64,000 nucleotides of DNA from Rhodobacter sp. CZR27. Lineage in GTDB: Bacteria > Pseudomonadota > Alphaproteobacteria > Rhodobacterales > Rhodobacteraceae. The notes beneath the pieces were generated by a model, which did no database searches, was not told where the DNA came from, and saw nothing but the letters and a program-made list of their open reading frames with translations. The stretch lies in NCBI RefSeq assembly GCF_002407205.1, contig NZ_CP023548.1, positions 1,450,501 through 1,514,500 of the forward strand. The letters are read 5' to 3'. This document shows positions 31,159 through 39,202 of the stretch, one piece after another; the first letter of the stretch is position 1; each line of letters starts with the position of its first letter. Made by a program: the position numbers and the translations under genes.

Positions 31159-31989
31159 TCACTTCACTGCACCGAAGGTCAGGCCGCGGACGAGTTGCTT
31201 CTGGCTGAACCAGCCGAGGATCAGGATCGGCGCGATGGCCATGGTCGAGGCGGCCGATAGCTTGGCGTAGAACAGGCCCTCCGGACTCGAATAGCTCGCG
31301 ATGAACTGGGTGAGGGGGGCGGCCTTCGACGTCGTCAGCTGCAGCGTCCAGAACGCCTCGTTCCAGGCGAGGATGACGTTCAGAAGCAGCGTGGAAGCGA
31401 TACCCGGCACGGCCATGGGCGTCAGGATGTAGAGGATCTCGGAACGAAGCGTCGCGCCGTCCATGCGCGCCGCCTCCAGGATCTCGCCCGGGATCTCCTT
31501 GAAGTAGGTGTAGAGCATCCAGATCACGATCGGCAGGTTGATGAGCGTGAGGATGCCCACGAGGCCCACGCGGGTGTCGAGCAGCCCGGTATCCCGGAAC
31601 AGCAGATACATCGGGACGAGCACGCCCACCGCGGGCATCATCTTGGTGGAGAGCATCCACATCAGCACGTCCTTGGTCCGCTTGCCCGGCACGAAGGCCA
31701 TGGCCCAGGCGGCCGGGATCGCGATGAGCAGCGCCACAAGGGTCGAGCCCAGCGAGATGATGACCGAGTTCATGAAGTGGCGCGCGTAGTTCGACCGCTC
31801 TTGCACCTCGTGATAACTCGCGAAGGTCCAGTCGGAGGCGAGCATGGAGAACGGCGCCTTGATGGCGTCGCCCTCGGTCTTGAAGCTCATCAGCACGGTC
31901 CAGAGGATCGGGAAGAAGATCAGGAACCCGACGGTCCAGGCGGCGGCAGTGACGAGGGCGGTGCGCCCGGTGGTGATGCGGCGTGACAT
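31159..31989 (-). CDS. smoG: Polyol ABC transporter permease (MalG-type)
   Basis: A 276-residue inner-membrane permease with six predicted helices. The EAA loop that docks to the ATPase reads [25 protein letters not shown] (near residue 165-190), with the conserved EAA---G spacing. It begins 1 bp after the smoF stop, so it is translationally linked to its partner permease. Together they form the channel for sorbitol/mannitol. Confidence 0.88.
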   Translation of the reverse strand: MSRRITTGRTALVTAAAWTVGFLIFFPILWTVLMSFKTEGDAIKAPFSMLASDWTFASYHEVQERSNYARHFMNSVIISLGSTLVALLIAIPAAWAMAFVPGKRTKDVLMWMLSTKMMPAVGVLVPMYLLFRDTGLLDTRVGLVGILTLINLPIVIWMLYTYFKEIPGEILEAARMDGATLRSEILYILTPMAVPGIASTLLLNVILAWNEAFWTLQLTTSKAAPLTQFIASYSSPEGLFYAKLSAASTMAIAPILILGWFSQKQLVRGLTFGAVK

Positions 31990-31990
31990 G

Positions 31991-32863
31991 TCAGGCGTCC
32001 AGGTTCTTGCCGATCATGCGCATCAGGAAGATGGCAACGATGTTGGCGAGGATGACCGCGATGATCCCGCCTGCCGAGCCGCCGCCCACGTCGTAGTTCA
32101 GCAGCGACTGCGCATAGACGAGATAGGTGATGTTGGTGGAGGCCGTGCCGGGCCCGCCGTTCGTCGTCACGAGGATCTCGGCGAAGACGCCCAGCAGGAA
32201 GATGGTCTGGATCAGCACCACGACGGTGATCGCCCGCGTCAGGTGCGGCAGGGTGATGTAGACGAAGCGCGACCAGGCCGAGGCTCCGTCCATTTCGGCG
32301 GCCTCCATCTGCTCGCGGTCCAGCGACTGCAGCGCGGTCAGCAGGATGAGCGTCGCGAAGGGCAGCCACTGCCAGGCCACGATGCCGATGATCGACGCCA
32401 GAGGCGCATGGGCGAGGAAGTCGAAGGGCTGCAGTCCCATCGACTTGGCGACATGGGCGAACATGCCGTTCACCGGGTTCATGAACATGTTCTTCCAGAC
32501 CAGCGCCGAGACGGTCGGCATCACGAAGAACGGCGCGATCACCAGGATCCGCACGATCCCCTGGCCCCACATCGGCTGGTCCAGCAGCAGCGCCAGAAGG
32601 ATGCCGCCGACCACGGTGATCACCAGCACCCCCCCGACCAGCAGGATCGTGTTGGTCAGCGCCGCGAAGAAGGCGGGATCGGTCAGGAAGTAATAGTAAT
32701 TGTCCCAGCCGGCGAAGCTTTCCATCCCCGGCATGAGGAGATTGTAGCGAAGGAAGCTGAAATAGAGCGTCATCGACAGCGGGACGATCATCCACAGGAA
32801 GAGAAGGATGACCGCCGGGGATATCATCAGACGCGCCGCAGTCCTGGAATGCTCGGTCGCCAT
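31991..32863 (-). CDS. smoF: Polyol ABC transporter permease (MalF-type)
   Basis: A 290-residue permease with six helices. The EAA loop reads EAAEMDGASAWSRFVYITLPHL near residue 190-212. It is separated from the binding-protein gene smoE by an 80-bp gap that contains a strong hairpin, so it is likely expressed at a lower level than smoE. Its start ATG at 32863 follows a weak GAGG. Confidence 0.88.
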   Translation of the reverse strand: MATEHSRTAARLMISPAVILLFLWMIVPLSMTLYFSFLRYNLLMPGMESFAGWDNYYYFLTDPAFFAALTNTILLVGGVLVITVVGGILLALLLDQPMWGQGIVRILVIAPFFVMPTVSALVWKNMFMNPVNGMFAHVAKSMGLQPFDFLAHAPLASIIGIVAWQWLPFATLILLTALQSLDREQMEAAEMDGASAWSRFVYITLPHLTRAITVVVLIQTIFLLGVFAEILVTTNGGPGTASTNITYLVYAQSLLNYDVGGGSAGGIIAVILANIVAIFLMRMIGKNLDA

Positions 32864-32901
32864 GGAAGCCTCGGGGGCTGGAGCTGTTCGGAAGGAAAAG
32901 A

Positions 32902-32932
32902 ACGCGGGCCGGAGTTCGGTTCCGGCCCGCGT
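32902..32932 (-). terminator. Attenuating hairpin between smoE and smoF
   Basis: A perfect 12-bp inverted repeat (ACGCGGGCCGGA and its complement) with a 7-base loop lies 11 bp after the smoE stop. On the minus strand it is followed by TTCTTTTCC, so it looks like a partial intrinsic terminator. In ABC operons such elements commonly let the binding protein be made in excess over the permeases; that role is inferred here. Confidence 0.6.
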
Positions 32933-32943
32933 GAGCAGTCAGC

Positions 32944-34254
32944 TCACTTGATGTAGCCGGCGCGCGTCATCTCGCGCGTCGTGAACTGCTGGGCGGCCGC
33001 AAGGGCCTGGTCTGCCGACATGGAACCCGCAAGAGCGGCCGAGAACTGCTGGCCGACGGCCGTGCCGATGCCCTGGAATTCGGGGATCGCCACGAACTGC
33101 ACGCCGACATAGGGCACCTCGTCCACCGTGGGCCGGGTCGGATCGGCGGCGTTGATGCTTTCCAGCGTCATCTTGGCGAAGGGCACCTTGGCGTATTCCG
33201 GGTTCTCGTAGAGCGAGGTGCGGGTGCCCGGAGGCACGTTCGCCCAGCCCTCCTTGGAGGCCACAAGCTCGGCATATTCCTTCGAGGTCGCCCAGGCGAT
33301 GAAGGTCTTGGCCGCCTCGATCTTCTGCGAGCCTGCCGGCACCGCAAGGTTCCAGGCCCAGAGCCAGTTGGCCCGCTTGCCCTTGCCGGTGTCCGGGGCA
33401 AGCGCGAAGCCCACCTTGTCGGCCACGGTCGAGGCCTTGGGATCGGTCACGAAGGACGCAGCCACCGTGGCGTCGATCCACATGCCGCACTTGCCCTGCT
33501 GGAAGAGCGCGAGGTTCTCGTTGAAGCCGTTGTTCGACGCGCCGGGCGGGCCGTAGTTCGTCATCATCTCAAGGTAGTCGGTCAGCGTGGCCTTCCAGGC
33601 CTCGCTGTCGAACTGGGGTTTCCAGTCCATGTCGAACCACTTCGCGCCGTAGCTGTTGGCCATGGCCGAGAGGAACGCCATATTCTCGCCCCAGCCAGCC
33701 TTGCCGCGCAGGCAGATGCCGTAGATCTCGGCATCCTTGTCGGTCATCTTGGCCGCGGCTTCCTTCACGAACTCCCAGGTGGGGGCGTCGGGCATGGTCA
33801 GCCCGGCCTTCTCCATCAGGTCCGTGCGATACATGATCATCGAGCTTTCGCCGTAGAAGGGCGCGGCATAAAGTTCGCCATCCACGGTCAGACCGTTGCG
33901 GATCGCCGGCAGAATGTCGTCGACGTCATATTCCGCCGGCAGGTCGTTGAGGCTGACGAGCCAGCCCTGCTTGCCCCAGATCGGAACCTCGTAGGTGCCG
34001 ATGGTCAGCACGTCGAACTGCCCACCCTTGGTGGCGATGTCGGTCGTCACCTTCTGGCGCAGCACGTTCTCTTCCAGCGTGACCCACTCGACCTGGATGT
34101 CCGGGTTCTTGGCGTTGAACTCGGCCATCAGGCCCTGCATGCGGATCATGTCGCCGTTGTTCACGGTTGCGACGGTGATGGTTTCGGCGCCTGCAGCCGT
34201 CGAGATCGCAGCCACGGCGCACGCGCCCATCAGGGCGCGAAATCTGTCGGTCAT
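32944..34254 (-). CDS. smoE: Polyol ABC transporter substrate-binding protein
   Basis: A 436-residue periplasmic binding protein of the extracellular solute-binding family 1. A Sec signal peptide covers residues 1-23 (cleavage after AAGA). The body has the family segments VTTDIATKGGQFDVLTIGTY and YAAPFYGESSMIMYRTDLMEKAG. It captures sorbitol, mannitol and related polyols for SmoFGK. It is the first gene after the regulator smoC, with a dyad in its leader, and has GGGAGGA before the ATG. Confidence 0.88.
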   Translation of the reverse strand: MTDRFRALMGACAVAAISTAAGAETITVATVNNGDMIRMQGLMAEFNAKNPDIQVEWVTLEENVLRQKVTTDIATKGGQFDVLTIGTYEVPIWGKQGWLVSLNDLPAEYDVDDILPAIRNGLTVDGELYAAPFYGESSMIMYRTDLMEKAGLTMPDAPTWEFVKEAAAKMTDKDAEIYGICLRGKAGWGENMAFLSAMANSYGAKWFDMDWKPQFDSEAWKATLTDYLEMMTNYGPPGASNNGFNENLALFQQGKCGMWIDATVAASFVTDPKASTVADKVGFALAPDTGKGKRANWLWAWNLAVPAGSQKIEAAKTFIAWATSKEYAELVASKEGWANVPPGTRTSLYENPEYAKVPFAKMTLESINAADPTRPTVDEVPYVGVQFVAIPEFQGIGTAVGQQFSAALAGSMSADQALAAAQQFTTREMTRAGYIK

Positions 34255-34277
34255 CGGTGTCCTCCCTGGCCGCGCGC

Positions 34278-34312
34278 GTGAGCAATAGTTCGTGCGGCGA
34301 ATAATTACTCAC
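34278..34312. promoter_or_regulatory. Candidate SmoC operator upstream of smoE
   Basis: Two 15-bp arms, GTGAGCAATAGTTCG and the complement of CGAATAATTACTCAC, match at 12 of 15 positions around a 5-bp spacer. The dyad is AT-rich against a GC-rich background and its near edge is 24 bp before smoE. SorC/DeoR-type regulators bind long imperfect dyads of this kind, and the gene for such a regulator lies immediately upstream. Confidence 0.55.
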
Positions 34313-34361
34313 CGAGGCGCGGCAATGTGTCAATGATTTTCTGCCGCGGTTCTGTGCGAGG

Positions 34362-35315
34362 TCAGGCCAGAAGTGCCCGCGCCGTAAGCTCATCGGTAAT
34401 CAGGCCGTTGAAAAGGTTGCCCTTCAGCCCGGCGGCAAGGGCGGCCAGCTTGCGGCGCCCGCCGGCAATGGCGATCACGGCCCGGTCGTCGGCCACATTC
34501 ACGCGCACGCCCGCCACGCGCTGGTTGATGCTGGTCTCGAGATAGCGCCCGGCCGAGTCGTAGACCCAGCCCGCCACTTCCCCCACCGCGCCCAGGTCCT
34601 GCATCTCGCGCAGCTCGGCCTCGGTGATGAACCCGTCCTTCAGCAGGGGGGCGTCCTCGCCCATCTGGCCCACGCCCACGAAGGTCACGCCCGCGTTCCG
34701 CGCCAGCCGCAGCACCGACTGCACGGGCTTGAGCGAGTGGAACAGCTCGCGCTCCTCGGCGGTCTGGGCGATCACCGGCATAGGCATGGGATAATGCGGC
34801 GCGCGGATGCGGTCGGCGATCCGGAAGATCACGTCGTAATAGCTCGCCGAGCCGTCGGCCGAGATGTTGCCGTTCAGCGAGACGATCTTGTGATGCTCGC
34901 AGACCATCGAGGTCATCTCCTCGACGGTGGCGCGCAGGCTGCGGCCGGTGCCGAAGGCCACCACGGTGGGCTTTTCCGAGCGCAGCACCCGCTCGATCTC
35001 GGCGGCGGCGGTCGGCGCGATCGATGGCAGGGGATCGACCTCTGCCCCAAGGCTTGGCGCGACGCGGGCGAGCTTCAGGCCGAAGCGGCGGATCAGCGCC
35101 GCCTCGAGATCAAGGCAGGCCGACACCCGGTGTTCGAGTCGCACATGGATCAGCCGCTCTGATATCGCGCGGCTGACCAGCCGCTGCGCCCGCTGGCGCG
35201 AGGTTCCCAGCTCGCGCGCGATCTGGTCCTGCGTCAGCCCCGCCACGTAATAGAGCCAGCCCGCCCGCGCGGCGTCATCGAGCGGTGTGGGCTCGGAATC
35301 CGGACGGTCGATCAT
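34362..35315 (-). CDS. smoC: SorC/DeoR-family sugar-responsive transcriptional regulator
   Basis: A 317-residue regulator. Residues about 18-65 form a helix-turn-helix ([20 protein letters not shown]). Residues about 70-317 are the SorC sugar-phosphate-binding domain ([17 protein letters not shown], then [13 protein letters not shown], and [17 protein letters not shown] near the end). By position it controls the smo operon, as SmoC does in R. sphaeroides. Its ATG at 35315 overlaps the stop of the HAD phosphatase gene. The longer open frame upstream is a shadow. Confidence 0.85.
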   Translation of the reverse strand: MIDRPDSEPTPLDDAARAGWLYYVAGLTQDQIARELGTSRQRAQRLVSRAISERLIHVRLEHRVSACLDLEAALIRRFGLKLARVAPSLGAEVDPLPSIAPTAAAEIERVLRSEKPTVVAFGTGRSLRATVEEMTSMVCEHHKIVSLNGNISADGSASYYDVIFRIADRIRAPHYPMPMPVIAQTAEERELFHSLKPVQSVLRLARNAGVTFVGVGQMGEDAPLLKDGFITEAELREMQDLGAVGEVAGWVYDSAGRYLETSINQRVAGVRVNVADDRAVIAIAGGRRKLAALAAGLKGNLFNGLITDELTARALLA

Positions 35316-35998
35316 GGCTGGACCCCGCAACAGGTGCGGCGCAATCCGGGTGCGCCGTCGTAGAACCGGGCAAAGGAGTCGAAGTGACGGTGTGGCCGGG
35401 CCTCGGGCGGCTCGGCGCTTAAGGCGCCCCGGAAATGGCTGCCGCCGGTGAAGCGCCAGACCTGCATGCCCGCGCGCCGGGCGGCGATCACGCCGGCCTC
35501 GGTGTCCTCGATCACCAGGCAGCGCTCGGGTCTGACGCCCATGGTGCTCGCCGCCAGCAGGAACAGGTCGGGCTCGGGCTTGCCGCGCGCCACCTCGGCC
35601 GCGGTGAAGCACCGGCCGGCAAACAGCCCCGCAAGCCCGGTGATCTCGAGGGACCGGGCAAGGCGCTCGGGCGCGCTGGAGGTGGCGAGGCAGCAGGGCA
35701 CGCCAAGCCCGCGCACCGCCTCGGCCGCGCCGGGCATCGCGCGAAGGTCGCGGTCGAAGACCTCGACCAGCCGCGTCCGGGCCTCGGCCTCGAAGGCGGC
35801 CGGGAGGATCACGCCGAACTGGCGTTCGACCACCTGCTGCACGACCGAGAAGCTGCGGCCGAGGAACCTGTCATGGACGAAGTCCTCGTCGACCTCCACG
35901 CCGACGCGGCGAAGCTCCTCGATCAGCGTCCTCACGGCGAGGACCTCCGAATCGACCAGAACCCCGTCGCAGTCGAAGATGACAAGCCCGATATCCAT
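35312..35998 (-). CDS. HAD-superfamily phosphatase, subfamily IA
   Basis: A 228-residue phosphatase of the beta-phosphoglucomutase/YqaB type. Motif I is [10 protein letters not shown] (nucleophile D9, acid-base D11), motif II ATSSAPE near 106, motif III lysine in RGKPEPDLF near 139 and motif [11 protein letters not shown] near 162. It is the first gene of the polyol cluster and is coupled to smoC by ATGA, so it probably removes phosphate from a polyol- or sugar-phosphate linked to this pathway. The exact substrate is unknown. Confidence 0.82.
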   Translation of the reverse strand: MDIGLVIFDCDGVLVDSEVLAVRTLIEELRRVGVEVDEDFVHDRFLGRSFSVVQQVVERQFGVILPAAFEAEARTRLVEVFDRDLRAMPGAAEAVRGLGVPCCLATSSAPERLARSLEITGLAGLFAGRCFTAAEVARGKPEPDLFLLAASTMGVRPERCLVIEDTEAGVIAARRAGMQVWRFTGGSHFRGALSAEPPEARPHRHFDSFARFYDGAPGLRRTCCGVQP

Positions 35999-36186
35999 GC
36001 GCCGACCCTAGGCGAGCGCGGCTTGCGGAGTAAAGCGGCAAGATCGGCGGATCCGGCCCCTCCGAAAGGCGCGATCTGCGGGCGCGGCCGTGCGGTGCGG
36101 GAACAAATCCCGGCGGTGCCTGTTCGGGACCCGGCTTGGTCGCAGGCAAGCGGCCGAACATCGCGCCAACATGAAGGAGACAGTCT

Positions 36187-36687
36187 ATGGCCTTGTTCTC
36201 GAAAGACATCCAGTCGATGGACGATCTTTACACCCACATGCTGCAGGACATCTACTACGCCGAGATGCAGATCGAGAAGGCTCTGCCGAAGATGATCGCG
36301 AAGGCGAGCGATGCCGCGCTCCGGCAGGGGTTCGAAAGCCATCTGGTCGAGACCCGCGGCCATGTGGAGCGGCTGGAGCAGGTGTTCTCGCTGCTCGGCC
36401 AGACGCCGAAGGGCGCGACCTGCCCGGCGATCGACGGCATCATCCAGGAAGCCAATGACGTGGCTGGCGACATCGCCGATGCCAATGTGCTCGATGCCGC
36501 GCTCGCTGCGGCGGCGCAGGCGGTGGAGCATTACGAGATGACGCGCTACGGCACGCTCATCGCCTGGTCGAAGGAACTGGGGCGCAGTGACGTGGCGCAG
36601 ATCCTTGATCAGACGCTGACCGAGGAAAAGGCCGCCGACATGAAGCTGACGCAACTGGCGGAAGCCCGGCTGAACCGGGCCGCCTGA
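36187..36687 (+). CDS. DUF892 (YciE/ferritin-like) protein
   Basis: A 166-residue all-helical protein of the DUF892 family, which has a ferritin-like four-helix bundle. The N-terminal block IQSMDDLYTHMLQDIYYAEMQIEKALPKM and the HVERLEQVF and VEHYEM segments carry the glutamates and histidines that form a di-metal site in homologues. Members are linked to stress responses, but the reaction is not known. AGGAGA precedes the ATG. The gene stands alone, divergent from the HAD phosphatase, and ends before a clear terminator. Confidence 0.85.
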   Translation: MALFSKDIQSMDDLYTHMLQDIYYAEMQIEKALPKMIAKASDAALRQGFESHLVETRGHVERLEQVFSLLGQTPKGATCPAIDGIIQEANDVAGDIADANVLDAALAAAAQAVEHYEMTRYGTLIAWSKELGRSDVAQILDQTLTEEKAADMKLTQLAEARLNRAA

Positions 36688-36770
36688 CATCGGCGAAAAA
36701 CCGGGTGGGCTGAACCGGAAGGACCCGAAACGGGCAAGTCCCGGGCCGGGCCGGCGGCTCATCAGGATCT

Positions 36771-36808
36771 GGAAAAGGGCGGCCGCCTGCGGGTGGTCGC
36801 CCTTTTCC
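36771..36808 (+). terminator. Terminator after the DUF892 gene
   Basis: An 11-bp perfect inverted repeat (GGAAAAGGGCG and CGCCCTTTTCC) with a 16-base loop that can pair further (GCCGCC with GGTGGT). TTTT ends the right arm. It lies 84 bp after the DUF892 stop. The rest of the 318-bp gap to the next gene (36809-37005) is GC-rich and holds nothing else that I can recognise. Confidence 0.65.
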
Positions 36809-37005
36809 CTACGGCGGCCGCAAGTCGCATCGGAGGCGTTCCGGCCGCACGGACCGGCGGAGCCGTTCCGGGCGGCCGCCGTGTCGCGGCTCCCTGCGCG
36901 CACGAGGCCGCTTTTCCGCATGTTGAACAGGAGCATGCCGTCGGCGGGCCCCTAAACGCGAGGCCGGCCCGGCGCTCCCGCGGTGGGCCAGAAGCGCTCG
37001 GGCCT

Positions 37006-37695
37006 TTACGCGCGCGAGGCCGGTGCCTCGCGCTGTCGCGGCATCGGATCGCGGTCGGGCAGGGGCATCGCGTCCACCCCCTCGCGCAGAAGGGCCGCGG
37101 CGTGGAAATAGACCAGCGCCCGCTCGCCCGACTTCGCCGCCAGCCAGCGCTCGGTGGAGAAGCGGCCCTCGATCACGAAGGGCTCCGCAGCCGAGCGCAG
37201 AAGCGCGGCGGGCGCCGTCGCGTCGTCGGTGGCGCCAAAATACTCCACCAGAAGGCCCGCCCGCACCTGCATGCCGCCGGTGACGCGCAGCGTGTGTCCC
37301 ATCAGGTCGAAAGGCCGGGTCGGCAGGCCGCCGTCGCCGTGCTCGGCCACGCGCCGGGCAAAGATGGTCTGGTAGAGCGCGCAGAGGCAGATGAAGGCCT
37401 TGTCGCGCGCCTCGGCCTCGTCCCGGACGAAGGCGGGCAGCGAGGGAAACACCGCCTCGGTCTCCACCCCGTCGAGCAGGATGTCCACGATCCAGCCCTT
37501 TCCGGCCGGCATCAGGATCACCGCGCGGATGCGGCCTTCCTCGAGCGAGCCCGCCTCCTCGCGCACATAGGCGGTGGGGGGGAACCAGCGATTGTCGAGC
37601 AGGTAGTTGCTTCCCGCGCGCCTGCGCGCTTCGCCCGCCATTCCCGCAAGACACGCCGCGCCGTTGTCGAGTTCCACCGCGCTGTAGCCCATCAC
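37006..37695 (-). CDS. Protein of unknown function with sigma-54 promoter
   Basis: A 229-residue protein that I do not recognise. It is soluble: no signal peptide or transmembrane segment. It has alternating alpha/beta character, with an Arg-rich N-terminal helix (residues 18-27), a central CLCALYQTIFARRVAEH helix, and a disordered Pro/Arg tail (about 212-229). A good GGAGGG precedes the ATG, and codon use is like its neighbours, so it is a real gene. The striking point is a well-formed sigma-54 promoter just upstream, which suggests membership of the flagellar or another RpoN regulon. It lies downstream of, and on the same strand as, the response regulator gene. Confidence 0.7.
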   Translation of the reverse strand: MMGYSAVELDNGAACLAGMAGEARRRAGSNYLLDNRWFPPTAYVREEAGSLEEGRIRAVILMPAGKGWIVDILLDGVETEAVFPSLPAFVRDEAEARDKAFICLCALYQTIFARRVAEHGDGGLPTRPFDLMGHTLRVTGGMQVRAGLLVEYFGATDDATAPAALLRSAAEPFVIEGRFSTERWLAAKSGERALVYFHAAALLREGVDAMPLPDRDPMPRQREAPASRA

Positions 37696-37721
37696 CGCTC
37701 CCTCCGCCGTTGCGGCGAGCC

Positions 37722-37738
37722 TTGCAAGAAGCGGGCCA
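37722..37738 (-). promoter_or_regulatory. Sigma-54 promoter of the 229-residue unknown gene
   Basis: Minus strand TGGCCCGCTTCTTGCAA has GG at -24 and GC at -12 separated by exactly 10 bp, within the consensus TGGCAC-N5-TTGCA. The start would be near 37712, giving a 17-base leader that keeps the GGAGGG ribosome-binding site. It sits in the gap after the response regulator stop. Confidence 0.7.
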
Positions 37739-37744
37739 GAGCCG

Positions 37745-38377
37745 TCAGATGATGCCGAGATTGCGCGCCGTCACCACCGCCTGCGTGCGGTTCGTCGCGC
37801 CGAGCTTCTTGCAGATCGACTTGACGTGCATCTTTATCGTGGGCTCGGCAAGGTTGAGGCCGTGCGCGATCTCCTTGTTCTGGCGGCCTTCCGCCAGATA
37901 GGACATCACCAGCATCTCCTTCTCGGTCAGGCGTCCGCCCGAGGTGTCGCCGGTCTGCCGCCGGTCGCGCGCCAGTTCGAGCGGCAGGTAGTGCTCGCCC
38001 GCGTACATGAAGCGGATGGCGTTGCCGAGGCTGCGCACCGGCGTGGTCTTCAGCACGATGCCCGAGGCGCCGGCGGCAAGGATCTCGTCCACCATGCGCG
38101 GGGTCGGATTCGAGGTCAGGATCGCCACCGGCTTGCCGGCGCTGAGCTTGATCGCCCGTGTCAACCCGGCCACGCCGTTCATGCCCGGCATGTTCAGGTC
38201 GAGCAGGGTGACGTCGAACGGGCCGTGCTCCCGGATGCGCTCCAGCGCCTCATCGAGGCTCTTGGCGGTCTTGACGGTCATCTCGGACGAGGCGGTCAGA
38301 AAGAGCGAGAACATCTCGACGACCATCTCGTGATCGTCCGCGATGAGAACGCTGAGCTTCTGAGGCATCTGGGTCAT
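37745..38377 (-). CDS. NarL/FixJ-family response regulator
   Basis: A 210-residue two-domain regulator. The receiver domain (residues 7-122) has the acidic pocket D14/D15, phospho-acceptor D60 (LLDLNMPGMNG), T88 and K110. The C-terminal LuxR-type helix-turn-helix (about 147-205) reads LTEKEMLVMSYLAEGRQNKEIA, then EPTIKMHVKSICKKLG. It is divergent from the molybdopterin-fold protein and the hybrid kinase, which probably form its signal input through the kinase's HPt domain. Two ATGs are possible (38377 and 38368). Confidence 0.9.
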   Translation of the reverse strand: MTQMPQKLSVLIADDHEMVVEMFSLFLTASSEMTVKTAKSLDEALERIREHGPFDVTLLDLNMPGMNGVAGLTRAIKLSAGKPVAILTSNPTPRMVDEILAAGASGIVLKTTPVRSLGNAIRFMYAGEHYLPLELARDRRQTGDTSGGRLTEKEMLVMSYLAEGRQNKEIAHGLNLAEPTIKMHVKSICKKLGATNRTQAVVTARNLGII

Positions 38378-38662
38378 GGTCGGCTCGCTTCTGGCTTCCT
38401 CGCAGGCTTGCGGGGCGGTTCATTCATTCGAAGGAAGGTCCTCCAAAGTGAGGAACCAGCATCTCTAGGTTGCACACATCCGAAAAATTTGGGAAGAGAC
38501 AAGTGGAATAGCAGCGATGCAGCCTCCCGCGCTCCCATCCTGACGATGGTCTGGCGAGGATATATCCGAAAGTATGTAAGCGCATGCTTAAGCCCTGATG
38601 TCTCGTTCAGGAAGCTCTGCTATTCGTTCCAGCCGAGACGTTCGTCGGAAGGGAGTCCAGAC

Positions 38663-39202
38663 ATGTCCGGCATTGCGAAGGGTTTCGTGACCGTCGGGCG
38701 TCGCGTCGGTGCCGCGGCGGGCCTTGTGGTCGCGCTGGCACTGCCGGCCCTGGCGCAGGACCTTTCCCCGCCCTCGGGCCAGCCCGTCCTGACCGTGGAT
38801 GGCCCGATCCAGGTGACGAATGTGGCGGGCAAGGCGGTCTTCGACATGCGGATGCTGCAGGACATGCCGAAGATGAGCTACCGCACCAGCACGGTCTGGA
38901 CGGACGGCGTGCTGGAGTTCACGGGCGTGCCGCTCAAGGCGCTGCTGGACCGGCTCGGCGCGGCCGAAGGGGTGTCGGTCTCGGCGAAGGCGATCAACGA
39001 CTATGCCGTGGAGATCCCGGCCGACGCGATCACCGACGAGGCGCCGATCATCGCCTATCACATTGAAGGAGAGGAGTTTTCCCGTCGCGAGAAGGGTCCG
39101 CTGTGGGTCCTCTTCCCCTATGATGCGGACGAGAAGTATCGCACCGAGGTCACCTACGGGCGAAGCATCTGGCAACTCGACAGGCTGACCGTCTCGCAAT
39201 GA
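38663..39202 (+). CDS. Periplasmic molybdopterin-oxidoreductase-fold protein lacking the Mo-ligand cysteine
   Basis: A 179-residue protein with a signal peptide (residues 1-31, ending LPALAQ). The body resembles the oxidoreductase molybdopterin-binding (SUOX-like) domain: VLTVDGPIQVTNV at the start, FTGVPLKALLDRLG in the middle and LWVLFPYDAD before the end. It contains no cysteine at all, so the usual molybdenum ligand is missing and catalysis is unlikely. Its stop overlaps the ATG of the hybrid kinase gene, which suggests that it senses a ligand for that kinase. The 285-bp gap upstream is AT-richer than the surroundings and contains the palindrome GGATATATCC at 38558-38567. Confidence 0.75.
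   Translation: MSGIAKGFVTVGRRVGAAAGLVVALALPALAQDLSPPSGQPVLTVDGPIQVTNVAGKAVFDMRMLQDMPKMSYRTSTVWTDGVLEFTGVPLKALLDRLGAAEGVSVSAKAINDYAVEIPADAITDEAPIIAYHIEGEEFSRREKGPLWVLFPYDADEKYRTEVTYGRSIWQLDRLTVSQ

Noticed and set aside
36100..36124. GGAAC-N16-TGTT upstream of the DUF892 gene, similar to an EcfG/RpoE-type stress promoter
   Set aside because: The second element has only GTT of the consensus cGTT, and it is uncertain whether this lineage has EcfG. A chance match in a 190-bp gap is likely.
36115..36155. TTGGTCGCAGGCAAGC before the DUF892 gene as a sigma-54 promoter
   Set aside because: The spacing fits but the -12 reads AAGC rather than TTGC, and no other element supports it.
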